Assembly (NCBI RefSeq): GCF_014641695.1
Contig: NZ_BMIF01000007.1
Coordinates: 62,001-126,000, forward strand
From: Nitratireductor aestuarii
GTDB lineage: Bacteria; Pseudomonadota; Alphaproteobacteria; Rhizobiales; Rhizobiaceae
Direction of reading: 5' to 3'
Length of the DNA stretch: 64,000 nt
Numbering within the stretch: position 1 is the first letter of the stretch; every line of letters starts with the position of its first letter. The notes below the pieces were generated by a model. The model saw only the letters and a list, made by a program, of their open reading frames with translations, searched no databases and was not told the origin of the DNA. Shown piece by piece: positions 1 through 8,150 of the stretch. Position numbers and translations under genes: made by a program.

Positions 1-1788
1 ACTCACGAAGGGAGCTAGATCGACGGCGACGATGGTGGCGTCGACGCTGCCGGCGGGATTCGCCGAGAGGGTCTCGATGCGTCCCGTGGCGCTGACATTT
101 GCGCCCGCCAGGCCGGTTGCGGAGAAGCGATCAATTTCCAGCACCTGCTCGCGCAGGCGAAGCTCCGTCTCGATACGCTCGGCTTCAATGCCGCGCGACA
201 CGACGGGTCCGGCAGCAAACTCTACGTCGACATCGTGATCGGCGACGCGGTTCTGCCCCTGTTCATCGATGAAAAGCGAGGCAAAGGCCCGCAGCCCGTC
301 GACATCCAGACGTCCGCCATCGAGCGAGACGAGGATCGATGCACGGCGATCAGCCGGACTCTGCCGCTCCAGACGCCCGCCAAACCGTGCTTCGCCCAGG
401 ATGAGCTCAAGGTTCTCGAAAGTCTGCTGGGTGGCGCTCAGCGTCACATCGGCGCTGAAGCCAGCGGCCGGAAGACGGCGGATTGCGTCATCCACATCGC
501 GGGCCACCCACATGGCAAACCCCGAGGGCTGGGAGATGGCGAGCAACATCTTGCCGGCAAACGAGACCTCGTCACCTACGGCGAGAAGCCCCTTGCCTTC
601 AAAGCGGGTGCGGCCCGGCAGGGTCGCGGCGACGGAGCTGATGCTCCAGCCTTCCGCCACAGGTTCGGCCTGAACCTTGATGTCTCGGATTGTCGTATCG
701 CCCGCCACGATCGCCGGGAGGTTGACCGAAACGGTGCCCGGGATGGACGGCTTCGGCAGGCCAGACACGAAATTCGCAAAGGCAGCGATGCGTTCACCCG
801 CCGTGATCAACGACTTGTCCGCCTGATCGGCCGAACCCTCCCAGCGCAACTGCGCCCCGTCCGCGACAATCGAGAAGGATGGATCGATGCCGAAGGCAAG
901 CTCTGCATGACCATCCGCCGTATAAGGATCTTCTGCCGTTCCCGAAACCAGTCGGAACTCGTCAATGCCCAGGCGTTGGTGGCTGAGGTTGAACTTGCCG
1001 GTCACTCGGTTCGCTATCACCGGTGGCGCTGGATTTTCCGCGTTTGTCTGAACATCGGCAAAGGAGCGCAGATCGAAATTGCCCGCATATTGGGCCTTGC
1101 CTTCGCTGACGCTTGCCTGACCGTCGACATCCAGCGCGAAAGGCAGGCCCTCCGGCTGGGCCGAAACGCGAATGCGGATGCCCTCGGCGCTTCCTGTTCC
1201 GGTGGAACCCGAGACCCTCATTGGCAGTCCGTCAACCTTCAACTGGCCCTGCACCCGCCATGGCCCTGCGAGAGAGCGAGCGGAGAGTTCGCTGTTGATG
1301 TCGCTCAGCACGATACTACGCTGGTTGGCGCCACGATGAACCGTAATGCTTCCGTCAGTTACGGTCAGCCGCTCCAGGCTTACCTGCTGCGGATCGAAGG
1401 GCGAGGATGGCCGCATGGCCCAATCAACGCGCCCTTCGTCGTCGATGCGGATGTTGGCGCGGGGCCGTACCAAGCGCATGTCGAAGATCAGCACCTCACC
1501 GCTCAGGAATGGAGCGAGCTCCGCATCCATCGAAAATTCTTCGATGGTCATTGCTGGCTCGTCAGGCGTCGTACCGGCAACGACCACGTCGCTGAAGGTG
1601 ACAGAAGGGAATGGCAGGAGCCGTGCGCGGGCAGACCCTTCCACGCGAACGTCACGGCCCAGGATGATCCCGGCCTGGCGTTCGAAGTCGGCACGGTAAT
1701 TGGCCCAATCGATGAAATAGGGAGCCACGAGCGCAGCTGTCAGCAGCAGCACCACAAGCCCGCCTAAGAAGACGAAGAGCCTAGCCAG
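1..1788 (-). CDS. AsmA family protein (C-terminus beyond window)
   Basis: The open frame runs from 1788 to the window edge without a stop (596 codons). It begins with one hydrophobic segment (about residues 4-20, ending VAPYFIDW) followed by AsmA-like beta-rich sequence (GRDVRVEGSARARLLPFPSV, then repeated amphipathic strands). AsmA-family proteins are inner-membrane-anchored proteins facing the periplasm, linked to outer-membrane assembly or lipid transport. The start is odd. The frame has a TGA at 1792-1794 and no ATG, GTG or TTG before the membrane segment. A CTG at 1788-1786 sits 7 nt after a GGGAG Shine-Dalgarno and fits the family's usual start point. Either CTG is the start, or one base in the AAAA run at 1789-1792 is an indel (three As would give TTG AAA CTG). 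Family assignment is firm; start and exact role are not. Confidence 0.85.
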   Translation of the reverse strand, partial: MARLFVFLGGLVVLLLTAALVAPYFIDWANYRADFERQAGIILGRDVRVEGSARARLLPFPSVTFSDVVVAGTTPDEPAMTIEEFSMDAELAPFLSGEVLIFDMRLVRPRANIRIDDEGRVDWAMRPSSPFDPQQVSLERLTVTDGSITVHRGANQRSIVLSDINSELSARSLAGPWRVQGQLKVDGLPMRVSGSTGTGSAEGIRIRVSAQPEGLPFALDVDGQASVSEGKAQYAGNFDLRSFADVQTNAENPAPPVIANRVTGKFNLSHQRLGIDEFRLVSGTAEDPYTADGHAELAFGIDPSFSIVADGAQLRWEGSADQADKSLITAGERIAAFANFVSGLPKPSIPGTVSVNLPAIVAGDTTIRDIKVQAEPVAEGWSISSVAATLPGRTRFEGKGLLAVGDEVSFAGKMLLAISQPSGFAMWVARDVDDAIRRLPAAGFSADVTLSATQQTFENLELILGEARFGGRLERQSPADRRASILVSLDGGRLDVDGLRAFASLFIDEQGQNRVADHDVDVEFAAGPVVSRGIEAERIETELRLREQVLEIDRFSATGLAGANVSATGRIETLSANPAGSVDATIVAVDLAPFVS

Positions 1789-2258
1789 TTTTCAACTCCC
1801 TACGTTTCATCACCACGCAAGCGCACTGCGAATTTTTCAGTACGACAAGACTAACAGCAATCCTGGGCCACAACGAGACAAACCAAAGAGGGTTCACCAT
1901 CCGCGAAAAATGTGTTGGCCCCGATATAGCGGCACAGATGCAGTTGTGCAGCCTCTGAACAATTATCCCACAACGAGTTATATTTTGGTGCGAATTGCCA
2001 TTCTGAACAATCGTGGATTTTACGCAGCTACAGGCCTGATCAGAACAAAGCACGGCATTCGGCACCCATAAGCCAGTAGCAACACATAAACACTCGCGGG
2101 TCACGTTTCCTAGGCCAGCAGTTACGGCAACATTGGCTGTCAGCTAACCATAAACGCCTTTGCAACCCGCGACCGCTGGGTTTCACTCAACCTGACAGGA
2201 CATGCGCCGCTCCACGGAGGAGCTATGCCATGCGAGTTGGAGCTGACCGGAGGCAACG
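1789..2258. other. Divergent intergenic region
   Basis: About 470 bp separate the minus-strand AsmA gene from the plus-strand small gene. The stretch is more AT-rich than its neighbours and should hold promoters for both. I see no convincing gene, terminator or repeat. The only notable element is two very short leader frames at its right end (2225-2269 and 2230-2262) preceded by GGAGG at 2216-2220. Confidence 0.4.
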
Positions 2259-2471
2259 GTGAAGATTGACGTGCAGAAGATGTCGCAGAACCTCGCCGAG
2301 GACCCCCGCATCAGCAACTACAAGCTTGCACGCGCCTTCAAGCGCCTGGATGAAGAGCTGAGAGCCATCAAGGGGCGGAACGGGGCAATACCGATGGAAA
2401 TCATTTTTGCCCGGGCCATCCTGCGCCGCGCCCGGGAATTGCGCACCAACGACGAGCGCAAGCAGCAGTAG
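2259..2471 (+). CDS. Small hypothetical protein (70 aa)
   Basis: Not recognised. The 70-residue product is charged, probably helical and soluble (SNYKLARAFKRLDEELRAIK, then MEIIFARAILRRARELRT), with no signal peptide or membrane segment. The GTG start at 2259 has GGAGG at 2249-2253, 5 nt upstream. A 10-codon frame starting at ATG 2230 ends in a TGA overlapping this GTG (GTGA), and a 14-codon frame from ATG 2225 overlaps by 11 nt. Both share GGAGG at 2216-2220, so translational coupling is possible. It is probably monocistronic: about 250 bp without an evident gene follow before the helicase. Confidence 0.6.
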   Translation: MKIDVQKMSQNLAEDPRISNYKLARAFKRLDEELRAIKGRNGAIPMEIIFARAILRRARELRTNDERKQQ

Positions 2472-2720
2472 GCGCAGCCCCCCCAATCGCAAGACTACCC
2501 TCCTTTCTGGCCGGCGCCTGCCATTGAAGGCTCGGGTCTCCGCGTCTATCTACGTCGCACCGGAGCGCCATCGAAGCGCCACGGGAACGTGCGAACAATT
2601 GCCCTGACCACTTCCAACTAAGCTTCGTGGATTTCGACGTTAAGCCTTGGCCCGGATGCCACAAACCGGTACAAAAGGAAAACGTCGTGCCGTCTCGGCC
2701 GAAAACTAGATGCGGAATAC

Positions 2721-5231
2721 ATGACAGGTTACCCGGACGATCTGCCGTTTTTCGGCGATGAAGACAATTTCGTACCAGCCGCGCCGGCACCGCGCCAAGG
2801 CGGCATCGCAGCCCGCGCCATGGCGGCGCGCAATGCTGCGCCGCGCTATCTCGACGGGCTCAACCAGGAGCAGCGGCAGGCGGTCGAAACGACCGAAGGA
2901 CCAGTTCTTGTGCTCGCAGGTGCTGGAACGGGCAAGACCCGTGTGCTCACCACGCGTATTGCGCATATTCTGGCCACCGGACGCGCCTATCCTTCGCAGA
3001 TCCTCGCGGTGACCTTTACCAACAAGGCCGCACGCGAAATGAAGGTGCGTATCGGCGTTCTCGTCGGCGAAGCCGTCGAAGGCATGCCCTGGCTCGGCAC
3101 CTTCCACTCGATCGGCGTGAAGATCCTTCGCCGCCATGCGGAGCTCGTCGGTCTCTCCTCCACATTCTCGATCCTTGATACCGACGACCAGATCCGGCTC
3201 CTGAAGCAGCTCATCCAGGCTGAGGGCCTGGACGACAAGCGCTGGCCCGCTCGCCAGATGGCGGGGCTCATCGACGGCTGGAAAAACAAGGGACTCGCCC
3301 CCGCAGAAATCCCGGAAGGCGACGCGCGCGCATTCGGCAACGGCAAGGGCCGCCTGCTCTACCAGGCTTACCAGGACCGGCTGAAGACCCTCAACGCTAC
3401 AGATTTCGGCGACCTGCTGATGCTGCCGATTCGCATCTTCCGCGAACATCCGGACGTGCTACGCGAGTATCATTCGAAATTCCGCTACATCCTGGTGGAT
3501 GAGTATCAGGACACCAATACGGCTCAGTACATGTGGCTGCGCCTGCTCGCCCAGCGGCGACAGGCCGATGACGGCAGCCGCATGCCGGTCAACATCTGCT
3601 GCGTCGGTGACGACGACCAGTCGATCTACGGCTGGCGCGGCGCGGAGGTGGACAACATCCTGCGCTTCGAGAAGGATTTTCCGGGTGCGACCGTCATCCG
3701 CCTGGAACGCAATTACCGTTCGACCGCGCACATACTTGGCGCGGCGTCCCACCTGATTGCGCACAACGAGGGCCGTCTCGGGAAGACGCTGTTCACGGAA
3801 CGCAGCGATCCCGACGATGCACGCGTCAAGGTTCATGCCGCCTGGGATTCCGACGAGGAGGCCCGCGCCATCGGCGAAGAGGTCGAGGCCCTGCAGAGCA
3901 AGAGCCATGCGCTGAATGACATGGCGATCCTCGTGCGCGCTTCCTTCCAGATGCGCGCCTTCGAAGATCGCTTCGTCACGCTCGGCCTTAACTATCGCGT
4001 CATAGGCGGTCCCCGCTTCTATGAGCGGCAGGAAATCCGCGATGCCCTGGCCTATTTCCGCGTGGTTGCGCAGGGAGCCGATGATCTGGCGCTCGAACGC
4101 ATCATCAACGTGCCGAAGCGCGGGCTTGGTGAGGCTGCTCTCCGCCTGATGCACGATACCGCTCGCGCCCGTGGGACCACCTTGCTGCAGGCAGCGCGCG
4201 ATCTCATCGGCACCGAGGAAATGAAGCCGAAGCCGCGCGCCGCGCTGAGAAACCTCGTGGAATCGTTTGAGCGTTGGCAGGGGCTGATCGACCGCACGCC
4301 GCATACGGAACTGGCCGAGCTGATCCTCGAAGAGTCCGGCTACGTGGACATGTGGAAGAACGATCGCACCCCGGAGGCACCGGGACGGCTCGAGAACCTC
4401 AAGGAGCTCATCACCAATATGGAGAGCTATGAGAGCCTGCGAGCGTTCCTCGAACACGTCTCACTGGTGATGGACGCCGAGCAGAACGACGAGCAGGACG
4501 CGATCAGCCTGATGACGCTCCACTCGGCTAAAGGTCTCGAGTTCGACACCGTCTTCCTGCCTGGCTGGGAGGAAGGCCTTTTCCCGCACCAGAGGGCGCT
4601 CGACGAGGGCGGCCGTACAGGTCTCGAGGAAGAGCGGCGGCTCGCCTATGTGGGCGTTACCCGCGCCAAGAAGAACCTGCACATCTGGTTTACCTCAAAC
4701 CGGCGTATCCATGGTCTGTGGCAGTCGACCATACCCTCGCGGTTCCTGGACGAGCTTCCAGAAAGTCACGTGGAAGTGGTCGAGGCCGGCGGCGCCTATG
4801 GCGGATACGGCCATTCCGGCTATCCCGGAAGGCCAAACCCATACGGCGCTTCGCGTTTCGATGATGCGAGCCCGGCCTTTTCAAACACATACAGCACGCC
4901 CGGCTGGCAGCGCGCGCAAAAGAACCGCAACGAGGCCACGTCCCGCAACTGGGGGTCACGCTCAGGCCATCAGGTGGAGCGCATTGGCTACGGCGAAACG
5001 GATTCCGGCTATGGCGCAGGCCGCGGCTCGGTCAAAGGCAAGACGATCGATGGTGAACTCGTCGCCAAGTCGGTTGCGACGGAGCCCTCCCGCTTCAAGG
5101 TGGGTGACAGGGTATTCCACCTGAAATTCGGCAATGGAAACATCGCCTCGATCGAAGGTAACAAGCTTACCATCGACTTCGACAAGGCGGGCCAGAAGCG
5201 GGTTCTGGACGGGTTCGTGGAGCCTGTTTGA
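2721..5231 (+). CDS. UvrD/PcrA/Rep-type ATP-dependent DNA helicase
   Basis: Superfamily 1A 3'-5' DNA helicase of 836 residues, a role in repair and in resolving replication blocks. Motifs are in canonical order: Q motif LNQEQRQAV (about 47-55), Walker A GAGTGKT (67-73), Walker B VDEYQDTN (about 259), motif III GDDDQSIYGWRGAE, motif IV LERNYRST, motif V LHSAKGLEFD, motif VI EERRLAYVGVTRAKK. A Gly/Tyr-rich linker (about 690-770) leads to a C-terminal Tudor-like segment (RFKVGDRVFHLKFGNGNI) as in PcrA/UvrD, where it contacts RNA polymerase. It could be named uvrD or pcrA. It stands alone; an unusual inverted repeat follows the stop. Confidence 0.93.
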   Translation: MTGYPDDLPFFGDEDNFVPAAPAPRQGGIAARAMAARNAAPRYLDGLNQEQRQAVETTEGPVLVLAGAGTGKTRVLTTRIAHILATGRAYPSQILAVTFTNKAAREMKVRIGVLVGEAVEGMPWLGTFHSIGVKILRRHAELVGLSSTFSILDTDDQIRLLKQLIQAEGLDDKRWPARQMAGLIDGWKNKGLAPAEIPEGDARAFGNGKGRLLYQAYQDRLKTLNATDFGDLLMLPIRIFREHPDVLREYHSKFRYILVDEYQDTNTAQYMWLRLLAQRRQADDGSRMPVNICCVGDDDQSIYGWRGAEVDNILRFEKDFPGATVIRLERNYRSTAHILGAASHLIAHNEGRLGKTLFTERSDPDDARVKVHAAWDSDEEARAIGEEVEALQSKSHALNDMAILVRASFQMRAFEDRFVTLGLNYRVIGGPRFYERQEIRDALAYFRVVAQGADDLALERIINVPKRGLGEAALRLMHDTARARGTTLLQAARDLIGTEEMKPKPRAALRNLVESFERWQGLIDRTPHTELAELILEESGYVDMWKNDRTPEAPGRLENLKELITNMESYESLRAFLEHVSLVMDAEQNDEQDAISLMTLHSAKGLEFDTVFLPGWEEGLFPHQRALDEGGRTGLEEERRLAYVGVTRAKKNLHIWFTSNRRIHGLWQSTIPSRFLDELPESHVEVVEAGGAYGGYGHSGYPGRPNPYGASRFDDASPAFSNTYSTPGWQRAQKNRNEATSRNWGSRSGHQVERIGYGETDSGYGAGRGSVKGKTIDGELVAKSVATEPSRFKVGDRVFHLKFGNGNIASIEGNKLTIDFDKAGQKRVLDGFVEPV

Positions 5232-5248
5232 GGCTTGTTCGCACTATC

Positions 5249-5282
5249 TCTCACTGTGAGCTGCACAAATCTCACAGTGAGA
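5249..5282. terminator. Inverted repeat built of two small palindromes, after the helicase gene
   Basis: Two 11-bp units, CTCACTGTGAG (5250-5260) and CTCACAGTGAG (5271-5281), are exact reverse complements. Each is itself a palindrome around its centre (CTCAC-N-GTGAG). Together with T5249/A5282 they form a 12-bp stem with a 10-nt loop, 18 nt after the helicase stop. No U-run follows. It may act as a terminator, but the 21-bp spacing of two identical palindromes also suits a dimeric DNA-binding protein. Confidence 0.5.
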
Positions 5283-5400
5283 ACGGCCAAGCTCGCGCCG
5301 CCGGCAAGTCGTCTGTTAACCCGTTTTCCATCCGCGGGCTGCGCCATCCGCGCACGTCCGGAAAGAGCGATCAGTCGTAGCCTGACGTACCTGTCGGCAC

Positions 5401-5417
5401 CGGCCCCTGAAGGGCCG
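5401..5417. terminator. GC-rich hairpin in convergent intergenic region
   Basis: CGGCCC / GGGCCG stem of 6 bp with a 5-nt loop (CTGAA), between the convergent helicase gene and the 5508-5990 gene. A second hairpin, ATCCGCC/GGCGGAT, lies at 5446-5468. Both could end transcription from either side; neither has a clear U-tract. Confidence 0.35.
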
Positions 5418-5507
5418 AGTGGGTCCAATCGCAATTAAACCTACGATCCGCCGAGCGACCTGGCGGATATCCATTCGATGCCGATGGCCTTAACCGAAAG
5501 CTTAAGC

Positions 5508-5990
5508 CTACTTGAAATAGGCGAACTTTCCTTCGGCGTTCTTGTCCCGCTTCAGTACTCCGCTGGCCGCATAGCGCGAAAGCGGTCCGGAGAAGGCGTT
5601 AGATTTGTAGCGCACGCCAAAATCTTCTTCACACTTCTTCACAACGTCGCCAATCGTCCGCTTCTCGGTGAAGAAGTCGCTATCGACCAACCGAGCCAGT
5701 GCGGCAACGGCGCCGCTGGCGCTCGGCGTGGCCGCTTCGCCACCGCGCTTGCCTCCCCCACGTGACTGGCCACGCGACGGGGATGAAGCCGGAGCGCTCC
5801 TCGGCTCCGCGACTGGGCCAGCTTCATAGGAATTGGCCTCCTCGGCCATTCCCGAAGTTCCGACTGTACCCGATGTCTGGTTGAACAACAGCTCGACGAT
5901 CCGCAATTGCACTGCTTCAGAGTCGAACCTGTTTATCGTTTCCGACAGTTCATTCAGCTGCTGTTTCAGTTCAACAAAGTTCTTGTTCAT
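5508..5990 (-). CDS. Hypothetical protein with coiled N-terminus and possible winged-helix C-terminus
   Basis: I do not recognise this 160-residue protein. Three parts are visible: an N-terminal helical, heptad-like segment (about 1-37, LKQQLNELSETINRFD), a low-complexity Ser/Gly/Ala/Arg/Pro linker (about 45-92, including RGQSRGGGKRGG), and a compact basic C-terminal domain (about 95-160, FFTEKRTIGDVVKKCEE...GVLKRDKNAEGKFAYFK). The last part reads like a winged helix: helix, recognition-like helix (SNAFSGPLSRYAASGVL) and a basic beta wing. A nucleic-acid-binding oligomer is a guess from architecture alone. The ATG at 5990 has GGGG about 9 nt upstream. Upstream lies the AT-rich gap. Confidence 0.65.
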   Translation of the reverse strand: MNKNFVELKQQLNELSETINRFDSEAVQLRIVELLFNQTSGTVGTSGMAEEANSYEAGPVAEPRSAPASSPSRGQSRGGGKRGGEAATPSASGAVAALARLVDSDFFTEKRTIGDVVKKCEEDFGVRYKSNAFSGPLSRYAASGVLKRDKNAEGKFAYFK

Positions 5991-6594
5991 GACGGCGCCC
6001 CAACCTAGTTACATGCCTTAAAGGCTGTAATCCTGCGCATTTGGCTACATAATCGATCGCGGTGTCAATACTCGCCATGCGCCAGTAAGTATCCACTCCG
6101 GGCTGCCCCGAAATACAGCCACAACCAAGGCGTGCAGTTCGATAACATATATTATGATTTTCTGAATTTCCCGATATTTATAGCATAATTGAATACTTCA
6201 AAGTAAGTATGTATCAACAACAAATTGATGCTTTCCATATCAATTTGCTGCTCTAAAGCACGAATGATCATTCCACAGCTGTTTCTCTGGCGATCAAAGA
6301 CAGACGGGCGCGAAGCTGTATTTGATAACACGTTCACTACCTGAAGACTCCCTAGAATAGATTTTCGCAATCAATCTTGCCTCCGAGCCATCTCTATCAA
6401 CTGTCGCCAGTTCAATATCCAGCACAGATACTCAACCAGGTACACCTGCAAGTTGCGGTAAAAATAAATGAACTTTTAACACTATACCGCTTTAACTGTG
6501 AACACGTGACCCTGCCTATCGGACACGAATCGCGGAAACGCGATGACCTCCAGTCCCTTCCGCTGCCGTTCAGCGGAAGGGAACTTCCGAAAGA
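5991..6594. other. AT-rich gene-poor region
   Basis: About 600 bp clearly richer in A+T than the flanks. It should hold the promoter of the 5508-5990 gene. It contains a 9-bp inverted repeat, CAAATTGAT (6221-6229) / ATCAATTTG (6239-6247), separated by 9 nt. A 72-codon minus-strand frame (6152-6370) shows no recognisable domain and no good ribosome site, so I do not call it a gene. The right end is the hairpin at 6554-6582. Confidence 0.4.
6554..6582 (-). terminator. Strong hairpin after the acyltransferase gene
   Basis: A perfect 12-bp stem (6554-6565 with 6571-6582, TCCCTTCCGCTG / CAGCGGAAGGGA) with a 5-nt loop lies 12 nt downstream of the minus-strand stop at 6595. No U-run follows on either strand. 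It is probably the transcript end. Confidence 0.5.
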
Positions 6595-7221
6595 CTAGGC
6601 GTCAGTCCACTTCGCGACGAACTCTTCAGCAGACAGCGTCTGCATATCCGGGACGGCAGTAAACAGCTTTTCTAACGGCCAGTCCCACCATGCCAGGCCC
6701 ATGAGCTTTCTGGCCGTCTCCGGTGCAAAACGAGGGCGGATTACCCGCGCCGGCACTCCCCCAACCACCGTATAGGGTGCAACGTCGCGGGTAACCACCG
6801 CATTTGCTCCTATCACGGCACCGTCGCCGATCGTCACACCCGGCATGATGACCGCACCGTGGCCTATCCAGACATCATTGCCGATGGTGACGGGCTTCTC
6901 CATGCGGCGCCTGCGGAAGTCCGCATCCAGCTTCTGAAAGCGGAAATACTCATTCGGCCGATAGCTCACCTTGTGGGTGGTGATGCGTTCCATCGGGTGC
7001 TCGAGCGCATTGATGCGGACGTTGGCCGCTATCGAACAGAACTTGCCGATGGTGGCGTATATCCCTTCGGAATGACGCTGGATGTAGCTGAAGTCGCCCA
7101 TGGTTACATTGGCGAGGCTCACGCGCTCTCCAACTGAGCAATAGCGCCCCATGCGGCACCCCCGCAACTCGGCCGTCGTATGGATCTTGGGCTGCGGGTC
7201 TGTAAAGCGGGTGTCTTCCAT
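6595..7221 (-). CDS. Hexapeptide-repeat acyltransferase (phosphonate-associated type)
   Basis: Left-handed beta-helix acyltransferase of 208 residues in the DapD/CatB/xenobiotic acetyltransferase superfamily. Hexapeptide repeats are clear ([20 protein letters not shown], then [12 protein letters not shown]), with the usual loop and [10 protein letters not shown] before the C-terminal helix. The pattern near the middle ([20 protein letters not shown]) resembles the family annotated as phosphonate metabolism hexapeptide transferase (TIGR03308). I chose ATG 7221 rather than longer frames because GAAGGA lies 4-5 nt upstream and homology begins right after it. No phn genes are in the window, so the substrate is unknown. 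Confidence 0.8.
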   Translation of the reverse strand: MEDTRFTDPQPKIHTTAELRGCRMGRYCSVGERVSLANVTMGDFSYIQRHSEGIYATIGKFCSIAANVRINALEHPMERITTHKVSYRPNEYFRFQKLDADFRRRRMEKPVTIGNDVWIGHGAVIMPGVTIGDGAVIGANAVVTRDVAPYTVVGGVPARVIRPRFAPETARKLMGLAWWDWPLEKLFTAVPDMQTLSAEEFVAKWTDA

Positions 7222-7364
7222 GGCGTCCTTCCGAGCGCGGCTACCGGTGCGGATCCGACCGGTCATGTGTGGTCTAGGGTCGCCAGCGAAGAGACGCAAG
7301 CTGTTCACGCATTTGCGACCGTTTGCACCTTTGCTTATTAGACAGCAAAGACTATCTTGAAGCC

Positions 7365-7523
7365 ATGAGAACCGCCCAGTTGACATATCCAACCCTCTTC
7401 AAGATCGCCGCCGCAGGGATCGTGCTGGCCATGATCGGCGGCTGGGGGATGGGCATGTGGTTCGAGCGCGGCGCCGCTCTGTTTCTCGCCCTGGCGGAAA
7501 CGGGCCTTGCCTGGTGCCTTTGA
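7365..7523 (+). CDS. Small membrane protein (52 aa)
   Basis: Not recognised. The 52-residue product has a short polar head ([13 protein letters not shown]), a hydrophobic segment (about 14-30, [19 protein letters not shown]) and a second hydrophobic stretch (about 34-52, [15 protein letters not shown]). It ends 28 bp before the Sco1-like gene on the same strand, so the two may be co-transcribed and it could belong to copper handling or cytochrome oxidase biogenesis; that is inference from position only. The ribosome site is weak, so the start is uncertain. Confidence 0.55.
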   Translation: MRTAQLTYPTLFKIAAAGIVLAMIGGWGMGMWFERGAALFLALAETGLAWCL

Positions 7524-7551
7524 CAATCCTCTTCCTCGGGTCTGAAGAACA

Positions 7552-8130
7552 ATGCGTTATATCGTACTGTGCGTGACTGCAGTTCTGGTGCTTGCCGCAG
7601 GCGTGGCCACCTATCTGTGGACGCAGTCGGGTTCCTCCAAGGTTGTCGCCTTCGGCGCACCGTTCGAGCTGGTTGACCACAACGGGGAAAAGATCACCGA
7701 GCAGGCTTTCCGCGGCAAGCCGACGGCTGTGTTCTTCGGCTTCACGCATTGCCCGGAAGTCTGCCCCACGACGCTCTTCGAGCTCGGCGGCTGGATCGAG
7801 CAGCTCGGCTCCGACGCCGACAAGATGGGCGCCTATTTCGTTTCCATCGACCCGGAGCGTGATACGCCAGAGGTGATGAAAGCCTATCTCGGAAACTTTT
7901 CCGGCCACATCACAGGCATCACCGGCGAGCCTGCCAAGGTGATGGAGATGGCGAAAGACTTCCGCATCTTCGCCAAGAAGGTTGAGCTGGAAAACGGTGA
8001 CTACACCATGGATCACACCGCATCGGTGCTGCTGCTGGACAGCGATGGCGACTTCTTCGGCACGATCGCCTACCAGGAAAATCCTGAAACAGCTTTAGCG
8101 AAGCTCAAGAGGCTGATAAGGGAAGGCTGA
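7552..8130 (+). CDS. SCO1/SenC family copper chaperone
   Basis: Membrane-anchored thioredoxin-fold protein of 192 residues that delivers copper to the CuA site of cytochrome c oxidase or acts in redox sensing. The N-terminal anchor spans about residues 3-22. The copper ligands are visible: C67-P-E-V-C71 and H155 in TMDHTAS. The family motif [15 protein letters not shown] and the DPERDTPE segment are intact. It follows the small membrane gene by 28 bp and precedes prmA by 20 bp, so a three-gene transcript is likely. Confidence 0.93.
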   Translation: MRYIVLCVTAVLVLAAGVATYLWTQSGSSKVVAFGAPFELVDHNGEKITEQAFRGKPTAVFFGFTHCPEVCPTTLFELGGWIEQLGSDADKMGAYFVSIDPERDTPEVMKAYLGNFSGHITGITGEPAKVMEMAKDFRIFAKKVELENGDYTMDHTASVLLLDSDGDFFGTIAYQENPETALAKLKRLIREG

Positions 8131-8150
8131 TTCAACCGGACCTTACGACC

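Noticed and set aside
235-1767. Long plus-strand open frame (about 510 codons)
   Set aside because: It is antisense to the AsmA gene, has no recognisable domain, and its composition is that of a high-GC shadow.
1781-2104. Minus-strand frame of 107 codons upstream of the AsmA gene
   Set aside because: No ribosome site, Cys/His-rich random-looking translation, overlaps the start region of the AsmA gene.
6152-6370. Minus-strand 72-codon frame in the AT-rich gap
   Set aside because: No SD, no domain, in a region of low coding quality; kept only as part of the gap description.
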